Positions 9,410-16,618 of a DNA stretch of 49,104 nt are shown in pieces. The notes below the pieces were generated by a model. That model saw only the letters and a list, made by a program, of their open reading frames with translations. It ran no database searches and was not told where the DNA came from. Each line of letters starts with the position of its first letter. Position 1 is the stretch's first letter. The translations under genes and the position numbers were made by a program. The DNA is from JAAYAN01 sp964437215 (lineage in GTDB: Bacteria; Bacteroidota; Ignavibacteria; Ignavibacteriales; Melioribacteraceae): the NCBI GenBank assembly GCA_964437215.1, contig CAYTFZ010000009.1, forward strand, positions 1 through 49,104, in the 5' to 3' direction.

Positions 9410-10072
9410 TTAAAATAAAATAAGTTGCGGGCTTAATTCCGGTAGAAAAATATAATACAATATCCAAAGACTTATTCCAATAGATACCGGAATTGCAAGA
9501 TTATCATCTGCCCAGCCGTAACTTATATTTTCGAAAATTGCACCAACTCCTGCCGAAGCAAACGCAATTAAATATTCAGCTAAATTGTATTCGAATTTAG
9601 GAGTAAAAAGAGTTACGATACAAGCTGATATAAAAAAAGCAAGTGTTCCTTCGAGACTTTTAAAAAGAAACTTATGTTTTCCGAACTTCCTTCCAACAAG
9701 AGCTGCCAAAATATCGCTGATAATTAAAATTGAAAATCCTGTTATTGCAAATTCTTTAGGAAAAAAGAAAACAACAATTGTAGCTGAAAGCAAAACATAA
9801 GTTGCTCCGCTCAGATTTTTTTTTGCCTTGTCTATTTCGTGATCTCTTAACATAAAACCGAATATGTTAATCACAAGCTTATTCAGAGCCGGAGAATAAT
9901 ATCTGCCAATATCAATAATTAAAAAAAGAACTGCGATAGGAGCAAGAATCTTAAGAGCAAGATGCCTTTCAATAAAACAGTAAATAATTGGAATTGAAAG
10001 TGAAATGAGGTGAATGGTCTTCCTCATCACTTCACTTTTATAATCTATTGTTCCATTATTAAAATCATGCAT
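9410..10072 (-). CDS. SEC59/DGK1/VTE5-type CTP-dependent polyprenol/phytol/diacylglycerol kinase-like protein
   Basis: A 220-residue membrane protein of the family that includes dolichol kinase, phytol kinase and yeast CTP-dependent diacylglycerol kinase, related to phosphatidate cytidylyltransferases. Diagnostic stretches are EVMRKTIHL (14-22), KKNLSGATYVLLSATIV (84-100) and SDILAALVGRKFGKHKF followed by KSLEGT (119-143), the CTP-binding region. Six to seven TM helices are expected. It overlaps the ftsH stop by 8 bp, so it is likely translated from the same message. The acceptor lipid is unknown; polyprenol or isoprenoid-alcohol salvage is plausible. It could be labelled phosphatidate cytidylyltransferase by automatic tools, but the KSLEGT signature fits the kinase branch better. 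Confidence 0.8.
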   Translation of the reverse strand: MHDFNNGTIDYKSEVMRKTIHLISLSIPIIYCFIERHLALKILAPIAVLFLIIDIGRYYSPALNKLVINIFGFMLRDHEIDKAKKNLSGATYVLLSATIVVFFFPKEFAITGFSILIISDILAALVGRKFGKHKFLFKSLEGTLAFFISACIVTLFTPKFEYNLAEYLIAFASAGVGAIFENISYGWADDNLAIPVSIGISLWILYYIFLPELSPQLILF

Positions 10073-12158
10073 CAGTATCTTTCCTGCTTCTCTTTTCTTT
10101 TTGTTCCATTAAATCTTTTACATGATCCGGCAGTTCTCCTTTTCCTTCTGAATTCTTTTCATCAGATCCGTTACCGCCATTCTTTTGTATCGGCGGAAGT
10201 TCTTCTCCATTTATAATTTTATCAATTTCCTCGGAATCAAGAATTTCACGTTCGAGCAGTTCTGCAGAAAGTTTATGAAGAATTTCAGCATTATCTTTCA
10301 GGATATCGTCAGCTCTTTTCATGCATTTACTTACAATAGTCTTAACTTCATCATCAATTTCCTGGGCTGTTTTTTCGCTGTAATCTTTGTGTTTTGTAAC
10401 TTCGCGTCCTAAAAATAATTCTTCTTCTTTTGTTCCATAAGCAACCGGACCAAGTTTTTCGCTCATTCCCCATTCGCAAACCATTTTTCGTGCAATGTTG
10501 GAAGCTCTTTCAATATCATTTCCCGCTCCGGTAGTAAGCTGTCCGAAAATAAGCATCTCTGCAGCTCTTCCACCTAACGCGTAAGTAATTATTGCTTCAA
10601 GATATTGCTTGGAATATGTGTGTTTTTCATCTACAGGAAGATAGGTAGTTACCCCTAAAGCTCGTCCTCGCGGTATAATAGTAACTTTATGAACCGGATC
10701 TGCTTCAGGAATCATTCTAGCAACAAGCACGTGTCCTATTTCGTGATAAGCTGTAATCTTTTTTTCTTTTTCCGAAATAAGCATACTTTTGCGTTCGGTT
10801 CCCATCATAACTTTATCTTTTGCTTCTTCAAAATCGCGCATACAAACACTTGTGCTGTTTTTTCGTGCAGCAAGCAGGGCAGCTTCATTTACCATATTTG
10901 CCAAATCGGCACCTGATAAACCGGGAGTGCCTTTGGCTAGTGTTTTAAGATCTACATCCTGCGCTAAAGGGATTTTTCGCGTATGAACTTTTAAAATTCC
11001 TTCGCGTCCGTTAACATCAGGTCTGTCAACCACTACCTGCCTGTCGAATCTTCCAGGACGCAGCAATGCCGGGTCGAGAACATCGGGACGGTTAGTTGCG
11101 GCAATAATAATCACGCCGCTGTTTTGTTCAAAACCGTCCATTTCAACTAAAAGCTGATTAAGGGTTTGTTCTCTTTCATCATGTCCGCCGCCAAGTCCTG
11201 CTCCGCGATGGCGTCCAACGGCATCAATTTCATCAATAAAAATAATACAAGGAGCATTTTTCTTTCCTTGGTCGAATAAATCTCGTACACGGCTTGCGCC
11301 TACGCCTACAAACATTTCAACAAAATCGGCACCGCTTATCGAAAAAAACGGTACCCCGGCTTCACCTGCTACTGCGCGGGCAAGTAATGTTTTACCTGTT
11401 CCGGGAGGGCCTAAAAGTAAAACACCTCTTGGTATTTTACCGCCAAGCCGTTGAAATTTGGTCGGTTCTTTCAGAAATTCAATTATTTCTTCAAGTTCCT
11501 GTTTTGCTTCATCAGCTCCGGCTACATCTTTAAAGGTGATTTTAATTCCCATTTCGGAAATCATCTTGGCTTTGCTTTTACCGAAATTGAATATACCGCG
11601 GGTACCGCCTCCGGCACCACCCTGCATTTTTCTCATAAATAAGATTAGTACTGTAACAAGCAATATCAGGGGAAGAAATGTATAAAACGCATTCATCCAT
11701 TCATTGCTCTCCTTAATAAACGAATACTTTATTCCTTTTTCTTTCCACAGTTGTTCATTTTTTTCAATTAAAGGTTCAACCAAAGTTGTTGTAAATCTTG
11801 AAAATTCTTTTGTTTTTGAACCAATAACAATTTTTTCGGACGATTTTAATTTTCCTTCAAGCGAATAATCATTAATATCCGTTTTTGTGATTTTTGCTTC
11901 GGCTATTTTCCCTTCGCTTAAATATTTTTCGTAAACATCGTACGATACTTCCTGAACATTGGCGGCATTTACATAAAGCAACTGCCAAACCACAATGGCA
12001 ATTATTGCAAATACTCCCCAGCCTAAAACCCCCCGCATTATTTTGTTCCAGTCAAATTCGCCGTCGGGCCCTTTTGGTGCGCCGGAAGGTTTTTTTTCTC
12101 CCTGATTCTTTTTTTCGGAATTATCCGATTGATAAAATTTTTGTATTCCTTTGAACAT
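10065..12158 (-). CDS. ftsH: ATP-dependent zinc metalloprotease FtsH
   Basis: Membrane-anchored AAA+ hexameric protease that degrades unassembled membrane proteins and regulators. The 697 residues start at the ATG at 12158. That start has GGAG nine bases upstream, whereas the ATG 15 nt earlier (12173) itself contains this GGAG, so the internal ATG is preferred. In order: a charged N-terminal segment of about 40 residues, one TM helix, a periplasmic domain, a second TM helix near 155-175, an AAA domain with Walker A GPPGTGKT (250-257) and Walker B IIFIDEIDA, and the zinc motif HEIGH (472-476). The N-terminal extension rich in Lys/Gly/Pro is a little longer than usual. The order tilS-hpt-ftsH is the same as in Bacillus and many other phyla. 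Confidence 0.97.
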   Translation of the reverse strand: MFKGIQKFYQSDNSEKKNQGEKKPSGAPKGPDGEFDWNKIMRGVLGWGVFAIIAIVVWQLLYVNAANVQEVSYDVYEKYLSEGKIAEAKITKTDINDYSLEGKLKSSEKIVIGSKTKEFSRFTTTLVEPLIEKNEQLWKEKGIKYSFIKESNEWMNAFYTFLPLILLVTVLILFMRKMQGGAGGGTRGIFNFGKSKAKMISEMGIKITFKDVAGADEAKQELEEIIEFLKEPTKFQRLGGKIPRGVLLLGPPGTGKTLLARAVAGEAGVPFFSISGADFVEMFVGVGASRVRDLFDQGKKNAPCIIFIDEIDAVGRHRGAGLGGGHDEREQTLNQLLVEMDGFEQNSGVIIIAATNRPDVLDPALLRPGRFDRQVVVDRPDVNGREGILKVHTRKIPLAQDVDLKTLAKGTPGLSGADLANMVNEAALLAARKNSTSVCMRDFEEAKDKVMMGTERKSMLISEKEKKITAYHEIGHVLVARMIPEADPVHKVTIIPRGRALGVTTYLPVDEKHTYSKQYLEAIITYALGGRAAEMLIFGQLTTGAGNDIERASNIARKMVCEWGMSEKLGPVAYGTKEEELFLGREVTKHKDYSEKTAQEIDDEVKTIVSKCMKRADDILKDNAEILHKLSAELLEREILDSEEIDKIINGEELPPIQKNGGNGSDEKNSEGKGELPDHVKDLMEQKEKRSRKDTDA

Positions 12159-12172
12159 TATTAAAAACTCCA

Positions 12173-12736
12173 TTATTCGCTAAGTATAAAAATTGAGCGT
12201 AAATTTCTGTATTTTTGTGCATAATCAAGTCCGTATCCAAGAACAAATTTATCCGGAATTTCGAATCCCGTATAATCAACTTTTACATCATACTTAATGC
12301 TTTTGGGTTTAACAAGAAGAGATGCAACCTTTAAACCTGCAGGCTGATGTTTAAGTATCAATTCGCTTATATATTTGATTGATAAGCCTGAATCCACAAT
12401 ATCTTCCACAACTACAACGTATCTGTCGGTTATATCGGCATTAAGTTCCTTGAGAAGTTCAACTTTTCCCGAAGAAATTTTTGCGTCGCCGTAACTCGAT
12501 AATTTAAGAAAGTCAATTTCACTTCTGACTGTAACGTTTTTCATTAAATCAGCCATAAATAAAAAAGAGCCGTTTAATATTCCGATAAAAACAGGAAGTT
12601 TGTCGCGGTATTCTTTTGAAATTTCTTCTCCAAGTTCGGCAATACGTTTTTGAATTTTTTCTTCCGAAATGTATTCAACAAATTTTTCGCTGCCTACTTT
12701 TAGTATTTTGTTTCCTTCCGAATCGGTTTCAACCAT
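12173..12736 (-). CDS. hpt: Hypoxanthine(-guanine) phosphoribosyltransferase
   Basis: Purine salvage enzyme converting hypoxanthine/guanine and PRPP to IMP/GMP. The 187 residues include the PRPP-binding signature VVVVEDIVDSGLS (107-119), with the acidic pair Glu111-Asp112. The flexible-loop region around LSSYGDAKISSG (79-90) has the Ser-Tyr of the family. The C-terminal part (FEIPDKFVLGYGLDYAQKYR) matches the base-recognition region of bacterial HPRT. It overlaps the 3' end of tilS by 37 bp and ends one base into the annotated long form of ftsH, so tilS, hpt and ftsH form a compact conserved trio. Confidence 0.95.
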   Translation of the reverse strand: MVETDSEGNKILKVGSEKFVEYISEEKIQKRIAELGEEISKEYRDKLPVFIGILNGSFLFMADLMKNVTVRSEIDFLKLSSYGDAKISSGKVELLKELNADITDRYVVVVEDIVDSGLSIKYISELILKHQPAGLKVASLLVKPKSIKYDVKVDYTGFEIPDKFVLGYGLDYAQKYRNLRSIFILSE

Positions 12737-14085
12737 AATTTATAATATTTTTCTGTTGTATTGGTAACCTTGAATCTGTCGTCAATTCTGTAACCTAAAA
12801 CCCAGACCAATTTTTCATCATTAACAAGAACCATCTGCTCTTTTCTATCTTTCGACGGAACTTTAATGTCCGTCAGAAAATCCGATACTTTTTTAAAGTT
12901 TTTCATTCCCAAAGGAATGAACTTATCATTTTTTTTCCAACTGCGTAATATAAAAATATTGGATATATTATCCGCAGAAATTATTTCGTATCTGCCTTTG
13001 CCGGCTTTTATGTTATCTGATTTTTTCGTTGGTTCAACAAAGACTTCGAAATTTTCTGTTTTTACAATCCGACCTGGATGAATAATAATTTCTTCGGGAT
13101 TAGTATTTGTATTTTTTCTGTAAAGAACAATTTCGTCGGCTTCGCGTATTACATTTATTCCGCCGGCAAGTTCCAGATTTTTGCCTTTTTGTTTTTCAAA
13201 AAGTCCGTTTATCTGTTTCAAATTCTCGAAATTCAATTCAATTCCAAATTTTTCGGAAACAGATTCGATAAGCAGTTCTGATATTATAAAAACACCAGAT
13301 TTTTTATAGAGTTCAACAGGAATAGATATTTGTCCGCTTTCTACTGAAATTTTCTTCCGATATTTTTTAATAATTTTTTCGCTTAAAAAATCTTTATAAC
13401 CTGAAACATTTTGAGATGTGCGGAAAACAGCTTCATCAACATTTGGATTTATGCATTCTTTTATTTCCGGTACAAGGCGGTTTCTGATAAAATTTCTTTG
13501 ATAATCGTCCGATAAATTTGATTCATCAATCCTGTAATTTATGTTTTGATGTTTCAGGCAGTTTAATATTTCATCTTTAGAAAGAACAAGAAAAGGTCTG
13601 ATTATTTTTCCGCGTACTGCCGGAATTCCTGAAAGTCCCCTTATGCCTGTACCCTTGAAAAGATTAAGCAATACCGTTTCAAGATTATCATTTTTATTGT
13701 GAGCTGTTACAATTTTATCGAATTTAATTTCGAGCATTTTTTTATTTAAGAAATCATATCTTACACCGCGGGCTGCTTCTTCTATAGAGATTTTTAATTT
13801 CTTGGAAATTTCTTTTACATCGGCCGAATGAACAAATAAATCAATACCCATTTCGCTGCAAAAATTCCTGCAAAAGTGCTCGTCCTTTACAGCATTTTTT
13901 CGCAAATTGTGATTTATATGAGCCGCGGCCAGCTCAATTTTTAATCTTCTTTGATATTTTTTAAGGAAATTTAACGCAAATACCGAATCGGGTCCGCCGC
14001 TGAAAGCCACAAGAATTTTATCGCCCGGAGAAATCATTTTTGTCTCATCGATAAATTTTAGTACTTTTTGCTCAGCAGTTTTCAT
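12700..14085 (-). CDS. tilS: tRNA(Ile)-lysidine synthase
   Basis: Modifies C34 of tRNA-Ile(CAU) to lysidine so that it reads AUA codons, which are common in an A+T-rich genome. The 461 residues begin with an N-type ATP-pyrophosphatase domain carrying the PP-loop SGGPDS (29-34). Further family motifs are AAHINHNLR (54-62 region) and TAHNKNDNLETVLLNL. The C-terminal TilS substrate-binding domains end in VTNTTEKYYKLWLKP. The ATG directly abuts the ribE stop (TAA then ATG with no gap), implying translational coupling. Essential in nearly all bacteria. Confidence 0.96.
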   Translation of the reverse strand: MKTAEQKVLKFIDETKMISPGDKILVAFSGGPDSVFALNFLKKYQRRLKIELAAAHINHNLRKNAVKDEHFCRNFCSEMGIDLFVHSADVKEISKKLKISIEEAARGVRYDFLNKKMLEIKFDKIVTAHNKNDNLETVLLNLFKGTGIRGLSGIPAVRGKIIRPFLVLSKDEILNCLKHQNINYRIDESNLSDDYQRNFIRNRLVPEIKECINPNVDEAVFRTSQNVSGYKDFLSEKIIKKYRKKISVESGQISIPVELYKKSGVFIISELLIESVSEKFGIELNFENLKQINGLFEKQKGKNLELAGGINVIREADEIVLYRKNTNTNPEEIIIHPGRIVKTENFEVFVEPTKKSDNIKAGKGRYEIISADNISNIFILRSWKKNDKFIPLGMKNFKKVSDFLTDIKVPSKDRKEQMVLVNDEKLVWVLGYRIDDRFKVTNTTEKYYKLWLKPIRKETKY

Positions 14086-14721
14086 TTAGTAGCCCATATT
14101 TTTCAGCCATTCGTCCGATATTTTGCCTTTGTTTTCTTTACCAAGAATTTTTGCAGCATATTTCCCGAGAACATCGAATTCCAGATTAAGCACCGAACCG
14201 ATTTTTTTCTCTTCGAGATTGGTATTAGCCCAAGTGTGCGGAATAACCGAAACTGTTAAACTTTTATTTGTAAAACTTGCAACTGTAAGACTTATTCCCT
14301 CAATACAGATTGAGCCGACGTGAATAATATAATTTTGGAATTCAGGCGGATAAAAAATTTCGAGTAATATGCTTTGAGGATTTTTACGTATGTTTAAAAT
14401 TTTACCAGTTGTATCAACATGACCAAGAACAAAATGCCCGCCAAGTTTTTTATTCAAAGTAAGAGAGCTTTCGAGGTTTACCTTATCTCCTTTGGAAAGC
14501 AGCCCGAGATTTGTTTTTTTTATTGTTTCGGCTACAGCTTCAACCGTAAAAGTCTTTTTATCAAACCGGATAACTGTTTGGCAGGCGCCGTTTACATTAA
14601 TGCTGTCACCTTCTTTTAGTTCATCAAGAATTTTTTCAGCCTTAATCGTAATTTCGCGGCCTTCTCCGGGATTAACAATTTTATCAATTATTCCTATTTC
14701 TTCTACCAGTCCGGTAAACAT
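14086..14721 (-). CDS. ribE: Riboflavin synthase alpha chain
   Basis: Dismutates two molecules of 6,7-dimethyl-8-ribityllumazine to riboflavin. The 211 residues begin with the canonical MFTGLVEEIG. Two lumazine-binding repeats are visible: the first with INVNGACQTV, the second with ICIEGISLTV near residues 137-146. GHFVLGHVDTTG marks the start of the second half. The ribD stop is one base upstream of its ATG, so ribD and ribE are coupled. Neither ribBA nor ribH is in the window, so the pathway is split across the genome. Confidence 0.96.
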   Translation of the reverse strand: MFTGLVEEIGIIDKIVNPGEGREITIKAEKILDELKEGDSINVNGACQTVIRFDKKTFTVEAVAETIKKTNLGLLSKGDKVNLESSLTLNKKLGGHFVLGHVDTTGKILNIRKNPQSILLEIFYPPEFQNYIIHVGSICIEGISLTVASFTNKSLTVSVIPHTWANTNLEEKKIGSVLNLEFDVLGKYAAKILGKENKGKISDEWLKNMGY

Positions 14722-14722
14722 T

Positions 14723-15814
14723 TTACACCTTTTTATATTTCAGCAGAACATCTCCGCCAACATTAATATTTTCGGTCAAATTAAAGCTAAAGCTGTCTTC
14801 AATATTCAATGCAGGAAGTTTTTCGAAAGGGCTTAATCCTTTTCCTAAAATTTTAGGGCAGACAAAAAGTAAAATTTCGTCAGCCAGATTTTCGCGTAAA
14901 ACAGCTGAAAAAATAGCTGAGCCTCCTTCGGTAAGGATTGAAGTTATATTGTTTTCCGCTAATTTCTGAAATGCATTTTTCATTACCGGATAACCGTTTT
15001 CGTCTTCGGGAACAAACAGAATTTTTACTCCTGCATTTTCGAACATTTTTATTTTTTCAGTTTTTGATTTTGAATATTCGCAGGAAATGATGAATATTTG
15101 CCGGTCTTTATTTTCGTTAAAAACTCTGTAACCGGAATCAAGCCCCAAATCTCTGTCGATAATAATCACATTCGGGTTTCTTCCCTCGGCAAGCCTTACA
15201 TTTAATTCAGGATTATCGGCTTTAACAGTACCTTTCCCTGTCATCACCGCGTCATATTCGCTGCGAAGGCGATGAACCAGTTCCCTCGATTTCCCGCTGC
15301 TTATCCATTTGGAGTTTCCGAATGAATCCGCAATTTTCCCATCAATTGTCTGTGCAATCTTTAATGTAACAAAAGGTGTTTTTTCCGTTATTTGTTTAAA
15401 GAAGAATTTATTCAATTCATAACAATCATTTTCTAAAATTCCGCTTTTAACTTCAATTCCGGCATTTTTAAGCATTTCAATACCTCTGCCGGAAACAACT
15501 GGATTCGGATCTTTTGTTCCGATAAATACCTTTTTTATACCGCTTTTTATAATTGCTTCTGCACAGGGAGGAGTTTTTCCGTAATGGGAACAAGGTTCTA
15601 AATTAACATAGAGCGAAGCATCAATCACATTTTCGGAACAGCTTTCAATTGCATTTATTTCGGCATGCTTGCCGCCGAATTTTTGATGCCATCCGCTCCC
15701 GATTATATTTCCGTTTTTAACAATAACCGCCCCCACAAGAGGATTGGGACTTACCATCCCGGCTCCTTTCCTGGCAATGTCGATTGTTATCCGGATGTAT
15801 TTTTCTTCTTCCAA
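14723..15814 (-). CDS. ribD: Bifunctional riboflavin pyrimidine deaminase/reductase
   Basis: Catalyses the second and third steps of riboflavin synthesis. The 363 residues have an N-terminal zinc deaminase domain with HAE (50-52) and PCSHYGKTPPC (74-84), and a C-terminal NADPH reductase domain from about 147 (FVTLKIAQTIDGKIA, then GKGTVKADNPELNVR, and LTEGGSAIFSAVL near the end). The length is normal for the fused enzyme. It follows greA by 4 nt and precedes ribE by 1 nt. No FMN riboswitch is visible upstream of this group; expression probably depends on the greA promoter. Confidence 0.96.
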   Translation of the reverse strand: MEEEKYIRITIDIARKGAGMVSPNPLVGAVIVKNGNIIGSGWHQKFGGKHAEINAIESCSENVIDASLYVNLEPCSHYGKTPPCAEAIIKSGIKKVFIGTKDPNPVVSGRGIEMLKNAGIEVKSGILENDCYELNKFFFKQITEKTPFVTLKIAQTIDGKIADSFGNSKWISSGKSRELVHRLRSEYDAVMTGKGTVKADNPELNVRLAEGRNPNVIIIDRDLGLDSGYRVFNENKDRQIFIISCEYSKSKTEKIKMFENAGVKILFVPEDENGYPVMKNAFQKLAENNITSILTEGGSAIFSAVLRENLADEILLFVCPKILGKGLSPFEKLPALNIEDSFSFNLTENINVGGDVLLKYKKV

Positions 15815-15818
15815 TAAA

Positions 15819-16289
15819 TTATTCGATATTTAATATCTCAAATTTAATAAGTCCGGCAGGCACTTTGGCTGCAACTGTTTCTCCTAATTCCCTGCCCATC
15901 AATGCTTGTCCAACAGGAGAAGTAACCGCTATTTTTCCGCTTTGCAGGTTCGCTTCTTCGGGACTTACCATTTCGTAATCGTATGTTTGATTATTATTTA
16001 AATTCTTTACTTTAACCTTTGCTAAAATGTGCACTTTATCTTTTGTGAAAGAGGTGGTATCAACAACTTTAGCATTTGCCAGTAAAGCTTCTTTCTTACT
16101 TATATTCAGTTCAAGCAGTCCTTGTTCTTCTTTTGCAGCATCATATTCAGCATTTTCGGATAAATCACCGTATGACCGTGCTGTAGCAATTCTTTCTGCC
16201 ATTTGTTTACGGCCTTCGGTTTTAAGCGTTCTTAATTCATTTTCCAATTCAATCATTCGTTCTTTTGTTAAATATACGATGTTTGCCAC
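15819..16289 (-). CDS. greA: Transcription elongation factor GreA
   Basis: Binds the RNA polymerase secondary channel and stimulates cleavage of backtracked RNA. The 156 residues have the N-terminal coiled coil with the tip sequence GDLSENAEYD (41-50), whose acidic residues Asp42 and Glu45 are the catalytic pair of the family, and a C-terminal FKBP-like domain with GKIAVTSPVGQALMG. The start is GTG at 16289, with GGAGAG seven bases upstream (16297-16302). It heads the long minus-strand run ending at the DUF4837 gene. Its leader carries a strong intrinsic terminator right before the ribosome site (separate entry), so expression may be attenuated. Confidence 0.96.
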   Translation of the reverse strand: MANIVYLTKERMIELENELRTLKTEGRKQMAERIATARSYGDLSENAEYDAAKEEQGLLELNISKKEALLANAKVVDTTSFTKDKVHILAKVKVKNLNNNQTYDYEMVSPEEANLQSGKIAVTSPVGQALMGRELGETVAAKVPAGLIKFEILNIE

Positions 16290-16315
16290 TATTCTGCTCT
16301 CCGTGTTTCTGATTT

Positions 16316-16361
16316 AAAAAAAATTGCCACCGCAGAACCCTTTCAAAAGTTTAGCAGTGGC
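16316..16361 (-). terminator. Intrinsic terminator in the greA leader
   Basis: On the minus strand, GCCACTGC (16361-16354) can pair with GCGGTGGC (16333-16326) as eight pairs with one G-U. An inner AACTTT/AGGGTT-type stem closed by UGAA extends it. It is followed after AA by eight Ts (16323-16316). On the plus strand the hairpin is preceded, not followed, by the homopolymer, so it acts on minus-strand transcripts. It sits only 14 nt upstream of the greA GGAGAG site and 27 nt before its GTG. There is no gene upstream on this strand for it to terminate other than a greA leader RNA. Confidence 0.8.
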
Positions 16362-16618
16362 GTTCGAAAACATAATAAAAAATATTGATTTTTGCAACTA
16401 AAACTATAATATATGCCTGTTAAAACTTACTCCATTATCTGTTTGTGTTTTTTTTATATTTTTTCTAAAAATAGAAATTAAAAACACAGGCAGGCATTAC
16501 AGCTTTTTAGGAACTCTATTTACAAGCCTTATCATGCGCCTATTCTTTTATTCACATTGCTTTACCCTCGTTTTAATAGTATATTTTCAAATTGTTTTTA
16601 ATTTTTTTTGTGGGTGTG
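16362..16618. other. Divergent intergenic region between greA and the GH2-fold gene
   Basis: Very A+T-rich spacer that must hold the divergent promoters for greA and the GH2-fold gene. It contains nested inverted repeats: TGCCTGT (16414-16420) with ACAGGCA (16486-16492), and GTGTTTTT (16445-16452) with AAAAACAC (16480-16487). These could form a hairpin or an operator. I find no ORF, tRNA or riboswitch in it. A candidate plus-strand promoter is listed separately; I could not settle on the greA promoter. Confidence 0.5.
16557..16587 (+). promoter_or_regulatory. Candidate promoter for the GH2-fold membrane gene
   Basis: TTG at 16557-16559 and TATATTTT at 16580-16587 are separated by 20 nt. This resembles the Bacteroidota TTTG / TAnnTTTG promoter with one mismatch in the last base of the -7 element. 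It lies 31 nt before the chosen ATG at 16619, which argues for that start over the TTG at 16592. Confidence 0.35.

Noticed and set aside
9366..9467. Long N-terminal extension of the DUF4837 lipoprotein
   Set aside because: It would place 34 residues before the signal peptide and overlap the upstream kinase-like gene; lipoprotein signals must be N-terminal.
12159..12173. Upstream ATG for ftsH
   Set aside because: This ATGGAG carries the GGAG that serves the next ATG with ideal spacing, so it is more likely a ribosome site than a start.
16445..16487. GTGTTTTT/AAAAACAC inverted repeat as a terminator
   Set aside because: The stem is almost all A-T and there is no gene whose end it would mark. 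I kept it only as a possible operator or hairpin in the intergenic note.
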